Of a stretch of DNA of 64,000 nucleotides, positions 52,320 to 60,822 are shown one piece after another. A model generated the notes under the pieces. The model ran no database searches, was not told the origin of the DNA, and saw nothing but the letters and a program-made list of their open reading frames with translations. The DNA comes from Bacteroidota bacterium (lineage in GTDB: Bacteria > Bacteroidota > Bacteroidia > Chitinophagales > Chitinophagaceae). The translations under genes were made by a program, and so were the position numbers. Numbering within the stretch: the stretch's first letter is position 1; every line of letters starts with the position of its first letter. Where the stretch lies: assembly GCA_016868775.1 (NCBI GenBank), contig VGFT01000001.1, positions 124,001-188,000 on the forward strand, in the 5' to 3' direction.

Positions 52320-53690
52320 ATGAGCAAATCAAAAACCGCTTTTTTCTGTCAGCATTGTGGATACGAATCCGTGAAGTGGTTGGGACAATGTCCCTGTTGT
52401 CAACAATGGAACGGTTTTTTGGAAGAACCGGTACACAAAGACGATAAGAAGAAAAAGAACTGGCAAGACGACGACAAACGGATCGGACCCAAAACAATTG
52501 CGCTTGGCGACGTTGAATCCAAACCCGAGCACCGCATTCAAACACCCGATGCCGAACTCAATCGTGTACTTGGCGGTGGTATTGTGATCGGAAGCCTCAT
52601 CCTCTTAGCCGGAGAACCCGGGATTGGGAAATCGACGTTGTTTCTGCAAACGGGACTTCAACTAAAAAAAATTCGGGTACTCTACATCAGCGGAGAAGAA
52701 TCTGAGCAACAGATCAAAATGCGGGCCGACCGGTTGAAAGCGCACAATGAGGACTTTTACTTGCTCACGGAAACATCGACCGATGAAATTTTTCTCGAGA
52801 TCAAACGCATTCGTCCGCAACTGGTGATCGTTGATTCCATTCAGACCTTACAAACACCCCACATCGATTCCTCCCCGGGAAGTGTTTCTCAAATAAGAGA
52901 ATGCGCCGCCGAATTTCAACGTTTCGCCAAAGAATCGAATATTCCGGTTTTTTTGATCGGACACATCACGAAGGATGGCAGCATCGCCGGTCCAAAAATA
53001 CTAGAACACATGGTCGATACCGTACTACAATTCGAAGGCGATCGGCATTACGCATACCGCATTCTGCGTACCCTGAAAAATCGATTTGGCAGCACCGCCG
53101 AGCTGGGCATTTATGAGATGAGCGATCAAGGCATGCGTGGAGTGATCAATCCCAGCGAGATCCTCATCACCCAAAAAGAAGAAAACCTCAGCGGCATCGC
53201 CATTGCTGCAACGATGGAAGGGCTAAGACCTTTGCTGATCGAAGTGCAAGCGCTGGTTACCCAATCCGTTTACGGCACGCCGCAACGAACCGTATCCGGA
53301 TTCGATCTCCGTCGACTTCAATTACTATTGGCCGTGTTGGAGAAAAAAGGCGGGTTCCCCTTTGGAAATAAAGATGTGTTTTTGAACATAGCCGGCGGGT
53401 TAAAGATCGAAGACCCTTCTACCGACTTGGCCGTACTCTGTGCTTTGCTCTCTTCCCACGAAGACCAACCCCTGCCGAGTTCGATCTGTTTTGCCGGAGA
53501 AGTTGGACTCAGCGGTGAGATCCGCGCCGTCAACCGCATCGAGCAACGCATTGCAGAAGCAGAAAAACTAGGTTTTGAAAAGATCGTGTTATCAAAGTAC
53601 AATCAAAAGAGTTTGGCCAAATCCAAATTTGAAATTGAGATCGTGGCCATGAGTCGCGTGGAAGACCTTTACCGCTACTTGTTTTCATAA
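52320..53690 (+). CDS. radA: DNA repair protein RadA
   Basis: RecA-like ATPase that extends D-loops during recombination; it acts with RecA and a DnaB-type helicase. It has 456 residues. The N-terminal zinc finger is C10-x-x-C13 ... C24-x-x-C27. Walker A GEPGIGKST lies at 98-106, Walker B VIVDSIQT near 169-176, and the RadA-specific KNRFG at 253-257. The C-terminal Lon-like domain (about 290-456) shows LDLRRLQ-type sequence, FLNIAGGLKIEDPSTDLAV and FAGEVGLSGEIRAV. It overlaps the start of the comF pseudogene by one base (TAATG arrangement at 53688-53692). Its leader includes the terminator region described separately. Confidence 0.97.
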   Translation: MSKSKTAFFCQHCGYESVKWLGQCPCCQQWNGFLEEPVHKDDKKKKNWQDDDKRIGPKTIALGDVESKPEHRIQTPDAELNRVLGGGIVIGSLILLAGEPGIGKSTLFLQTGLQLKKIRVLYISGEESEQQIKMRADRLKAHNEDFYLLTETSTDEIFLEIKRIRPQLVIVDSIQTLQTPHIDSSPGSVSQIRECAAEFQRFAKESNIPVFLIGHITKDGSIAGPKILEHMVDTVLQFEGDRHYAYRILRTLKNRFGSTAELGIYEMSDQGMRGVINPSEILITQKEENLSGIAIAATMEGLRPLLIEVQALVTQSVYGTPQRTVSGFDLRRLQLLLAVLEKKGGFPFGNKDVFLNIAGGLKIEDPSTDLAVLCALLSSHEDQPLPSSICFAGEVGLSGEIRAVNRIEQRIAEAEKLGFEKIVLSKYNQKSLAKSKFEIEIVAMSRVEDLYRYLFS

Positions 53691-54391
53691 TGCCCTTCGA
53701 TCTTCCTTGGAAAGCTTGGCTTGACTGGCTGCTGCCCTGTTATTGCTGCAGCTGTGCGAAGCAATCGGTTCAACCCAATAAACCGCTTTGTTATCAATGT
53801 CTGGCTGAATTGAATACCACGCAGTATGGCTCGTCTGACCAACTCCGGCTGGAAAAGCTATTCTGGGGACGTATTCGGCTCGAGTCTGTCTATGCCCTCT
53901 TCCCTCTCAAACCGCACGCTGTTTTACAATACACGCTACATCAATTAAAATATCATCATCGTCCCAGCATCGGAGCATACCTGGGTGCATTGGCCGGGAA
54001 AAAAATGACCACGATGCAGGGGCTAGCCGATGTAGCTGCCTTTATTCCCCTACCGCTTCATCCCTCCAAAAAAAGAAAAAGGGGATATAACCAAGCCGAG
54101 AAAATCTGTGCGGGACTATCCGCCGCTTCCGGCATACCCGTTTGGAATGACATTCTCATCCGAAATCAATTCACGCAAACCCAAACACGAAAAGACCGGG
54201 GCGAACGCTGGGCGAACATGTCCGGAAAATTCAGCCTCCTTGAATTTGAAAAAGCCATCGGAAAACACCTAATGCTGGTGGATGATGTGATTACCACCGG
54301 TGCCACGCTGGAGGCCTGCGGATAAACCCTACTGCAAATCCCCCAAAGCCGGCTCAGTTTTTTTTGCCTCGGCTATACCGAATCGAGTTGA
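53690..54391 (+). pseudogene. comF: ComF family phosphoribosyltransferase-like protein, interrupted by an in-frame TAA
   Basis: ComF proteins take part in DNA uptake in competent bacteria. The intact part has 211 codons: an N-terminal zinc-finger-like region with cysteines (LLPCYCCSCAKQ, CYQCLAEL), KYHHRPSIGAYLG, and the PRPP-binding motif MLVDDVITTGATLEACG. TAA follows directly at 54323-54325 and the frame then continues with TLLQIPQSRLSFFCLGYTES to TGA 54389-54391, which is what ComF proteins show at their C-terminus. The TAA is one change from CAA (Gln) or AAA (Lys). The last roughly 22 residues would be lost, so some function might remain. The same kind of damage is seen in comEC. Confidence 0.82.
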
Positions 54392-54467
54392 AGCCGAAAG
54401 TTTTCTCAAATCAAGCAACCGACAGTCAACCAACTTACCCCCGGTTTGTTATCATAAAAAAATACGC

Positions 54468-54983
54468 ATGAAACTACTTACCATGGCCCTCCTCTCCTCC
54501 CTGCTGCTCAGCGGTTCGATCTATGATTTTGAAGTGGCCGGATTGGATGGCAATCCGATTGCCTTCAAGCAATTCAAAGGCAAGAAGATCCTGATCGTGA
54601 ACACCGCCTCCCGCTGTGGCCTTACGCCGCAGTACGAGGGACTGGAAAAGCTATACAAACAATATTCAAACAAACTGGTGATCGTTGGGTTTCCGGCCAA
54701 CAATTTTATGGGGCAAGAACCCGGGAGCAACTCCGAGATCAAAGCCTTCTGTCAAAAAAATTACGGCGTCAGCTTTCCGATGGCCGAAAAGATCTCTGTT
54801 AAAGGCAATGACACCCACCCCCTGTACACCTACCTGAAAGAGCAGGCCGAGAAAAAAGGGATGGACAATCCCGTTACCTGGAACTTCGGCAAATTCCTGC
54901 TCGATGAAAATGGTGAACTCATCGCCACCTTCCCGCCGCGTACCGAGCCCATGAGCGAGAGCATTACGAAGTGGTTGAAGTGA
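54468..54983 (+). CDS. Exported glutathione peroxidase-like peroxidase
   Basis: Thiol peroxidase of the GPx family, cysteine type, 171 residues from ATG 54468. Signal peptide at about 1-17 (MALLSSLLLSGS). The peroxidatic cysteine is C50 in NTASRCGLTPQYEGL, with Q83 in FPANNFMGQEPG and the triad Trp-Asn in WNFGKFLL (138-144). C95 may be the resolving cysteine, as in thioredoxin-dependent plant-type GPx. It probably detoxifies hydroperoxides in the envelope. The frame extends upstream to 54300, but that part lies in comF and lacks a family-like sequence. Confidence 0.92.
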   Translation: MKLLTMALLSSLLLSGSIYDFEVAGLDGNPIAFKQFKGKKILIVNTASRCGLTPQYEGLEKLYKQYSNKLVIVGFPANNFMGQEPGSNSEIKAFCQKNYGVSFPMAEKISVKGNDTHPLYTYLKEQAEKKGMDNPVTWNFGKFLLDENGELIATFPPRTEPMSESITKWLK

Positions 54984-54990
54984 TGAGCGG

Positions 54991-55081
54991 ATGAGCGTTT
55001 AGCGTTTAGCGTTTAATAAAATAGTAATTCCGTACAGGAATAAACTTTTGTGCTAAACACTAAACCCTGCTCCCTAAACCA
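54991..55081 (+). repeat. Palindromic intergenic element, copy A (GTTTAG ... TTCCGTA ... CTAAAC)
   Basis: Left arm has three tandem AGCGTTT units. The core reads AGTAATTCCGTACAGGAATA, with a small TTCC/GGAA stem. The right arm has CTAAACACTAAAC, complementary to the left arm, then CTCCCTAAACC. It lies between the peroxidase gene and holB. A related copy is at 57731-57808. Confidence 0.75.
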
Positions 55082-55112
55082 CCAAATTTCATCTTCTCCG
55101 CTATATTCGTGT

Positions 55113-56336
55113 ATGCAATTTGCTCAGGTCATTGGTCAGGCTGCGTTGAAGGATAAGTTGCGGGGGTTACACCAGCAAAACCGGATCAGTCACGCCCTGA
55201 TGTTAGTAGCAAGAGAGGGCACCGGCGGTCTGCCCATCGCCCTCGCCTTCGCCCAATACCTGGTTTGTGAACGCGTAAACTCAAAACAAAACACTCAAGA
55301 GCCCTCCCTTTTTGGCCCAACTACCCAAACTGTCCAAACTAGCCAAACTTTCCAAACTGATTCCTGCGGAGCCTGCCCCGCTTGCACAAAAGCAGCGGCT
55401 TTCGCGCATCCCGATATTCATTACTCCTTCCCCACCGTCAGCAGTAAAAGCATAGATAAACCGAAAAGCAGTGATTTCATTGCAGAGTGGCGGACCTTTT
55501 TACAGGAGCAACCCTACGGCAACTTGTTCGACTGGATCGAGCGGATCAAGGAAAAAGAAAACAGCCAGGGGAAGATCACGACCTATGAATGCGAGGATAT
55601 CAATAAAAAACTCAGTCGAAAAAGCTTTGAGAGTCCCTTCAAGATTCTGATTCTCTGGATGCCTGAAATGCTGGAAAAAGAAGGCAACAAATTGCTTAAG
55701 ATCATCGAAGAGCCCCAGTCTGATACGTTGTTCCTTCTCGTTACAGAAAACGAACAGCTTGTCTTACCCACCCTACACAGCCGCTGCCAAGTCATTCGCC
55801 TGCCCATGCTTACTTCCGAGGAGATCCAAAACAGCTTGATGGAAAGGGAAGGTACCCCAGCACCCGTAGCCAAACAAATGGCCCAGTTGGCAGATGGGAA
55901 TTACCGAGAGGCCCTTCAGCAGGTTGAGCACGTGGAGGAAGGAAGGCAACAGCGATTGCGCGATTGGTTAAATGCCATTTTAAAAACCGGTCCAGCTGCT
56001 CAGGTAAAATGGGTGGAGGAGATCAGTAAACTGGGACGAGAAAAGCAAAAACAGTTCCTTCGATATGTGATTCACGTGCTGGAAACGGCAACTCGCTTGC
56101 AGGCAACGGGACAACTACCCCCCGTGGGAGAGGAAGAAGCCGCGGTAGCCACCAAATTAAACCGATTGGTGGGCATGGAGCAACTAGAGATATGGGTGAA
56201 TGAGCTCAATAAAGCCAGCTATTATATCGAACGCAATGCCAACGCCAAAATGCTCTTTCATGCCCTTACCTTGAAGGTCTATCATATCATTCAGGACAAA
56301 GTCGTATTTTTGATGACGACTGACCCCGCCGAGTGA
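55113..56336 (+). CDS. holB: DNA polymerase III delta' subunit (HolB), with repeat-encoded insertion
   Basis: Clamp-loader subunit of the replicative polymerase, AAA+ fold, 407 residues from ATG 55113. The N-terminal MQFAQVIGQAALKDKL and SHALMLVAREGTGG (degenerate Walker A, usual for delta') start the protein. Zinc-module cysteines follow at C85, C88 and C91 (CGACPACTKAAAFAHPDIHYSFP). KILILWMPEMLEKEGNKLLKIIEEP and LPTLHSRCQVIRL are the Walker B and sensor regions. Residues about 69-83 (PTTQTVQTSQTFQT) are encoded by a reversed 9-bp repeat array. The longer start at 55050 lies in the palindromic element and is not used. RicT follows, as in Bacillus. Confidence 0.93.
   Translation: MQFAQVIGQAALKDKLRGLHQQNRISHALMLVAREGTGGLPIALAFAQYLVCERVNSKQNTQEPSLFGPTTQTVQTSQTFQTDSCGACPACTKAAAFAHPDIHYSFPTVSSKSIDKPKSSDFIAEWRTFLQEQPYGNLFDWIERIKEKENSQGKITTYECEDINKKLSRKSFESPFKILILWMPEMLEKEGNKLLKIIEEPQSDTLFLLVTENEQLVLPTLHSRCQVIRLPMLTSEEIQNSLMEREGTPAPVAKQMAQLADGNYREALQQVEHVEEGRQQRLRDWLNAILKTGPAAQVKWVEEISKLGREKQKQFLRYVIHVLETATRLQATGQLPPVGEEEAAVATKLNRLVGMEQLEIWVNELNKASYYIERNANAKMLFHALTLKVYHIIQDKVVFLMTTDPAE
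55316..55358 (-). repeat. Tandem 9-bp repeat array inside holB (reverse orientation)
   Basis: On the minus strand: TTTGGAAAG, TTTGGCTAG, TTTGGACAG, TTTGGGTAG, then TTGGG. On the coding strand it reads as repeated C-A-A-A-C-T, giving a Gln-Thr-rich stretch. The length is a multiple of three, so the reading frame of holB is kept. Confidence 0.9.
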
Positions 56337-56499
56337 GCTGGAATAGATAAGTGAGCGCGGAATCGGGAAGTGTGTAGGACAGAAGCGATTGACAATCAAC
56401 AGCATCGAGTAATCATATATAGGCCTATCCCGGCCAATTCTTTTTCGAAGACTCCTGTTGCTTTGCCTCGCCCAGTGCCTGCCTTAAAAAATTGGAAGC

Positions 56500-57720
56500 A
56501 TGGGCTGTTCCGGATGCAGTACAAAAATAGGCGGTAAACCCAACGGTTGCCGAAGCAACGGCGGATGTAGTTCCGGCGGATGCAATCGAATGAATGCATA
56601 CGACTGGCTGCACAACCTTCCGCTGGCCGATGATGCCTGTCGCGTTGTGGAAGTCAGCTTCAGCCAAGGGACCCGAAAAGACTTTTATCGAAACCCTGCT
56701 CTGCAACCTTTTGAAAAAGGCGATCAGATAGCTGTTGAAGGCGTAAATGGATTTGATGTGGGCGAGGTTTCACTTACCGGTGAGATCGTTCGGCTGCAGA
56801 TGAAAAAAAGGGGCGTGAAGGAAGACCAGGCCGACATGAAAAAGATCCTGCGCCGGGCCACTGAGCGCGACCTTGACCTATGGAAACAGAACAAGGCCCG
56901 GGAACCGGAAGCCGTGATTCGAAGCCGTGCCATCGCCAAGCAACTCAAGCTGAACATGAAGATCAGCCAGGTGGAAATGCAGGCAGACGGACGCAAAGCG
57001 ACCTTCTTTTATATTGCTGATAGTCGGGTCGACTTCCGCGAACTGATCAAGGTATACGCCAGCGAATTCAAAGTAAAAGTAGAAATGCGTCAGATTGGCG
57101 CTCGTCAGGAAGCCGGCAAGGTGGGGGGGATCGGCAGTTGCGGACGCGAACTCTGTTGCAGCACCTGGCTCACCGAATTCAAATCGGTGAATACCAACGC
57201 AGCTCGCTATCAGAACCTCTCCATCAACCAAACGAAGCTAAGCGGACAATGCGGCCGACTCAAATGTTGCCTGAACTACGAGCTGGATACCTACCTCGAT
57301 GCCCTGCAGCAATTCCCCGATCATTGCGAAGTATTGCAAGTAGCCAAAGGCAATGCCTTCCTGGCCAAAAAGGATATTTTTAAAAACGTAATGTGGTATA
57401 CCCTGCCCGACAGCAACAAACAATTTCCCCTGAGCATCGAACGGGTTAAAAAGATCAAAACCCTGAATCAACAAGGCATCCGTCCCGAAGAACTCGAACC
57501 GGTAGAAGTAGTCTCCAGCAAACCCAAGGAAGCTGAACCTGAATTTGTGGAACTGGTGGGACAGATCAGCTTGCGCACGCTTGAAAAAGCCGACCGTAAA
57601 CGCAAACAAAAGCAACAACAAAAACGAGGTGGCAATGCACCGGGCAATGCTCCCGGAAACACCCCTCGGCAAAACCCTTCCGATACCAATCGTCCCGATC
57701 AACGCAGAAGGCGGAGGTAG
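56500..57720 (+). CDS. ricT: PSP1-domain regulatory iron-sulfur protein RicT (YaaT-like)
   Basis: PSP1 domain protein of the RicT/YaaT group; in Bacillus it forms the Y-complex with RicA and RicF and affects RNase Y and RNA maturation. It has 406 residues. A Cys-rich N-terminus (about 3-28: CSGCSTKIGG, CRSNGGCSSGGC) precedes the PSP1 domain, marked by CRVVEVSFSQGTRKDFYRN, AIAKQLKLNMKISQVEMQADGRKATFFY, IGSCGRELCCSTWL and SGQCGRLKCCLNYE. The C-terminal tail is basic and low complexity (RKQKQQQKRGG, RRRRR). It lies downstream of holB, the usual neighbour. The spacing is 163 bases. Confidence 0.93.
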   Translation: MGCSGCSTKIGGKPNGCRSNGGCSSGGCNRMNAYDWLHNLPLADDACRVVEVSFSQGTRKDFYRNPALQPFEKGDQIAVEGVNGFDVGEVSLTGEIVRLQMKKRGVKEDQADMKKILRRATERDLDLWKQNKAREPEAVIRSRAIAKQLKLNMKISQVEMQADGRKATFFYIADSRVDFRELIKVYASEFKVKVEMRQIGARQEAGKVGGIGSCGRELCCSTWLTEFKSVNTNAARYQNLSINQTKLSGQCGRLKCCLNYELDTYLDALQQFPDHCEVLQVAKGNAFLAKKDIFKNVMWYTLPDSNKQFPLSIERVKKIKTLNQQGIRPEELEPVEVVSSKPKEAEPEFVELVGQISLRTLEKADRKRKQKQQQKRGGNAPGNAPGNTPRQNPSDTNRPDQRRRRR

Positions 57721-57730
57721 GAGGAAGAAA

Positions 57731-57808
57731 GTTTAGGTTTTAGCACAATACAGTATTTCCGTATAAATATGACTGCGTCCTAAACGCTGTTCCCTAAACA
57801 CTAAACGG
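57731..57808 (+). repeat. Palindromic intergenic element, copy B
   Basis: GTTTAGGTTTTAGCAC at left, CAGTATTTCCGTATAAATA in the core, and CCTAAACGCTGTTCCCTAAAC at right. It shares AGTA(A/T)TTCCGTA and the CTAAAC tail with copy A and sits between the convergent ricT and GH3-fusion genes. The right arm can pair with the left arm (CTAAAC with GTTTAG). Confidence 0.7.
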
Positions 57809-60739
57809 TTATTCTACGCTCTTCAAGATCACATCCTGAATTCTTCCACGTATCGACAGCGACATGAGTTTGCCGTTATCCCGTGTAGGGTGCACGCGAT
57901 TTGAAAGAAATATATACACGATCTCCTTTAGCGGATCTACCCATACACAGGTGCCTGTAAATCCGGTGTGGCCAAAGGTGGAAGGAGAACTCAGTAAGGA
58001 CGGGTAGGGATCTTTTCGGGTTTTGTTATCGCGCTCCGGCTTGTCGAATCCCAATCCTCGTCTGCTGCCATCAACTTGGTAGCTCGTGAAAAGTTGGATC
58101 GTTTCAGATTTTAGGTATTGCTTTCCCTGAAAAGTACCGCCTTGTAACAACATCTGATATAAAACCGCCAGATCTTGGGCGTTGGAAAAAAGGCCGGCAT
58201 GGCCGGCTATACCGCCAAACAAGGAAGCCCCCTCATCGTGTACATGCCCATGAAGGGTTTGCTGACGAAAGTGTTTTTCCGATTCGGTTGGTGTGATTTG
58301 ACTTAAGGGAAAGCGTACCCTCGGACGGAAACCTGTGGTATACATCGAGAGCGGCCGATAAAAATTTTGCTGAACATATTCATCCAGACTCAGTCCCGAC
58401 AGTTGCTCAACGATCTTTCCCAGAAAAATAAAATCATTATCGCTATACACATATTTTCCTTTGGGTCCCAGCGGACTCTTCACAATTCGCTGCATCAACG
58501 TATCGGTCCAATCATTTCGCAAGTATAAATCTTCGGCTACCTGCACCTGAAACCCCGGTTCTTCGTCCTTGCGATAAAGGGCTGGCAACGGATTTCCCGT
58601 GGCAGGATCAATGGTTGCCTTGTAAAAAGGAATGAAGGGTACCAATCCGCCCTGATGCAACAGAATATCACGGATGATCAATCCGCCCTTATCTGTGCCT
58701 CGAACCACAGGTAAATAGTCTGATAAGGGAGAATCCAATTTCACCAACCCCTGCTCATATAATTTCATGACGGCCACTGTAGTGGCGGAAATCTTGGTCA
58801 CCGAAGCCAAGTCGAAAATACTCTCGGGAGCAGTAGGCTGGGTCTTCTGGACATCCACAAAACCATACGCTTTATTCCAGATCACTTCGCCTTTATGCAC
58901 CGCCATCACCACACACCCGGGAAAAGCTCCTTCCCGAATCCCCTCCTGCGCGATCGCATCGATTGCTTGCAACCGAGCCGCTTTGGCTTCCCAGTCGGTT
59001 GGATCGGAAGCAGGAACGATGCCGGCGCCCACCGGAAAATCACATACCCGCACGGGTAACGTGCCCTTGGGGCGAATATAACCGCGCAACATGCTCGCAG
59101 CTACCAGGCGAAACAACGAATCATCTTGCTGACAAGCCAGCAAATGATCGGCTTGGCAGAAATATGCATTGGCCAATACATTCCCGAAGGTGAGGGTGAT
59201 GGTATTGGATCCATTTAACTGCCGCGCCAGATCGATCACTGACTTGGAAAGCCCGAACTGATCCATTGGCTTGTTGGAATAATTATGGATTCCCAGTAAG
59301 ACCAGGTCATAATCGCCAGCGGCTCGAAAACGACGGAGTAAGGAATCGGCCGAAAGGCTATCTGACTTGATCGGGAGATAGTAAGTGTTTAGCGAATCGA
59401 CTCCGAGCGAACGCACCAGATCATTGGCGGCACTCAAGCCAACCCCCACATAGGCTACTTTCCCATACTGCATCGTGCGGCGGAGGATTCGCATGCCACG
59501 GGGCTGGAACCAATTTGTCCGATCGTTGAGCAGGGTGATGGATTTCTCCGCCACCTCAGAAACGATGGCATCCGTCTGTCGGTTTAAATCAGCCAACAAA
59601 TTCGTTGTATCGATGAGGGTTCTTCGGTTCAAACCCAAATCGTACTTGGCGCCTAGAACCTTACGAACACGACTATCCAATTCCGACTGTTGTATCTGAC
59701 CGTTCTTAATTGCTTTTTGAATTACCTCGATTGACTCTTTTACATCGGCCGGTAAGCAAAGCATATCGTTACCCGCTAAGATGGCCTCTACTGAAATGGT
59801 TCCTCCTGGGAAGTATTTGGCTACACCTTTCATCTCCAGGGCATCCGTAAATACAAGACCCTGGTAGTTCATGTCATTCCGCAATAATTGGGTGACATTA
59901 TTTTTAGAGATGGAGGTGGCTACATTTTTTGCAGGATCAATGGAGGGGATAGAAAGATGAGCAACCATAACGCTTCCAATACCCGCTTGAAACACGGCAC
60001 GGAAGGGCACCAATTCCAGGGAATCCAGCTGCGTACGCGTCTTGAGGATGCGCGGAAGATCATAATGTGAATCGACATCCACATCCCCATGGCCCGGAAA
60101 ATGTTTGGCACAAGCCATGATCCCGGCATCCTGCATTCCCTTCATATAGGCAACCCCAAAACGGGCTACTTTTTCTTTATCCTCTCCAAACGATCGAAAG
60201 CCAATCACCGGATTGTTCGGATTGTTGTTTATGTCTACCACGGGGGCGTAATTCACGTGTACACCCAACCGTTTGCATTGCTGTCCTACTGCCACGCCCA
60301 TTCGGTACACCAGCTGTTCATCCTGGAGTGCCCCCAAGGAGAGTTGATAGGGGAACTTTTTGACACTGTCTAGGCGCATCCCCAAACCCCATTCGCCATC
60401 GATGGTTATCATTAAAGGCGTCTGGGCTATTTGCTGAAATTGGTTCGTCAACTGGGCTTGACGAATGGGCCCCCCTTGAAAGAAACAAAGCGCGCCAACG
60501 TTGTATTGCTTGATCTGACTGACAACCTTCGCAACATGATCGGACCCTAAGTTGGAATGCGCGCGTATTACCATTAATTGAGCAATGCGCTGATCCGGTG
60601 AAAGGCTGGAAAAAACGGAGTCTACCCACTGCTCTCGATCTAGCCGACTCGCATAAGTGGTTTGCGCGGCCAAGTTGGAGGATATCAGCGGGGTCAAAAA
60701 CGCCCCCAAAAGGGCGAGCAGGTGATGGCGTAGGAACAT
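57809..60739 (-). CDS. Exported fusion of GH3 (NagZ-like) beta-N-acetylhexosaminidase and serine beta-lactamase-like domain
   Basis: 976-residue envelope protein, with a signal peptide (about 1-25, ending SSNLAAQ). The GH3 domain covers about 35-375: KHFPGHGD at 212-219, DSH at 223-225 (NagZ-type His acid/base) and nucleophile D299 in GLVFTDALEMKG. A linker with a GH3 C-terminal-like domain follows at about 395-570. The second enzymatic domain at about 590-970 is a class C-like serine hydrolase: S646-x-x-K649 in DLASVTK, Y765-S-D in YVYSDNDF, and HTGFTG near the end. It probably cuts GlcNAc residues from muropeptides and hydrolyses or binds another cell-wall bond. The fusion occurs in other Bacteroidota as I recall. 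Confidence 0.92.
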   Translation of the reverse strand: MFLRHHLLALLGAFLTPLISSNLAAQTTYASRLDREQWVDSVFSSLSPDQRIAQLMVIRAHSNLGSDHVAKVVSQIKQYNVGALCFFQGGPIRQAQLTNQFQQIAQTPLMITIDGEWGLGMRLDSVKKFPYQLSLGALQDEQLVYRMGVAVGQQCKRLGVHVNYAPVVDINNNPNNPVIGFRSFGEDKEKVARFGVAYMKGMQDAGIMACAKHFPGHGDVDVDSHYDLPRILKTRTQLDSLELVPFRAVFQAGIGSVMVAHLSIPSIDPAKNVATSISKNNVTQLLRNDMNYQGLVFTDALEMKGVAKYFPGGTISVEAILAGNDMLCLPADVKESIEVIQKAIKNGQIQQSELDSRVRKVLGAKYDLGLNRRTLIDTTNLLADLNRQTDAIVSEVAEKSITLLNDRTNWFQPRGMRILRRTMQYGKVAYVGVGLSAANDLVRSLGVDSLNTYYLPIKSDSLSADSLLRRFRAAGDYDLVLLGIHNYSNKPMDQFGLSKSVIDLARQLNGSNTITLTFGNVLANAYFCQADHLLACQQDDSLFRLVAASMLRGYIRPKGTLPVRVCDFPVGAGIVPASDPTDWEAKAARLQAIDAIAQEGIREGAFPGCVVMAVHKGEVIWNKAYGFVDVQKTQPTAPESIFDLASVTKISATTVAVMKLYEQGLVKLDSPLSDYLPVVRGTDKGGLIIRDILLHQGGLVPFIPFYKATIDPATGNPLPALYRKDEEPGFQVQVAEDLYLRNDWTDTLMQRIVKSPLGPKGKYVYSDNDFIFLGKIVEQLSGLSLDEYVQQNFYRPLSMYTTGFRPRVRFPLSQITPTESEKHFRQQTLHGHVHDEGASLFGGIAGHAGLFSNAQDLAVLYQMLLQGGTFQGKQYLKSETIQLFTSYQVDGSRRGLGFDKPERDNKTRKDPYPSLLSSPSTFGHTGFTGTCVWVDPLKEIVYIFLSNRVHPTRDNGKLMSLSIRGRIQDVILKSVE

Positions 60740-60797
60740 GGATTAAAATTACCGGATTTGCATAGAAACCACTTCGAAAAACGAGCCATAAATAAGT

Positions 60798-60805
60798 TAT
60801 TTTTG
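60798..60805 (+). promoter_or_regulatory. -7 promoter element of mutL
   Basis: TATTTTTG, exact TAnnTTTG match, 17 bases before the GTG start codon of mutL. The predicted transcription start is near 60811. Confidence 0.5.
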
Positions 60806-60822
60806 AACGCTAACGCCCACCC

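Noticed and set aside
38732-54325. TAA reassigned to Gln as explanation of the comEC and comF stops
   Set aside because: Many intact genes here (susC, holB-region genes, HU, mutL) end with TAA and a normal RF1 is present, so TAA works as a stop.
55050-55112. Longer N-terminus of HolB
   Set aside because: The 21 additional residues are encoded in the palindromic element; the family start is MQFAQVIGQ at 55113.
26652-55358. CRISPR array
   Set aside because: The 9-bp units follow each other directly with no spacers, units are far too short, and no cas gene is present.
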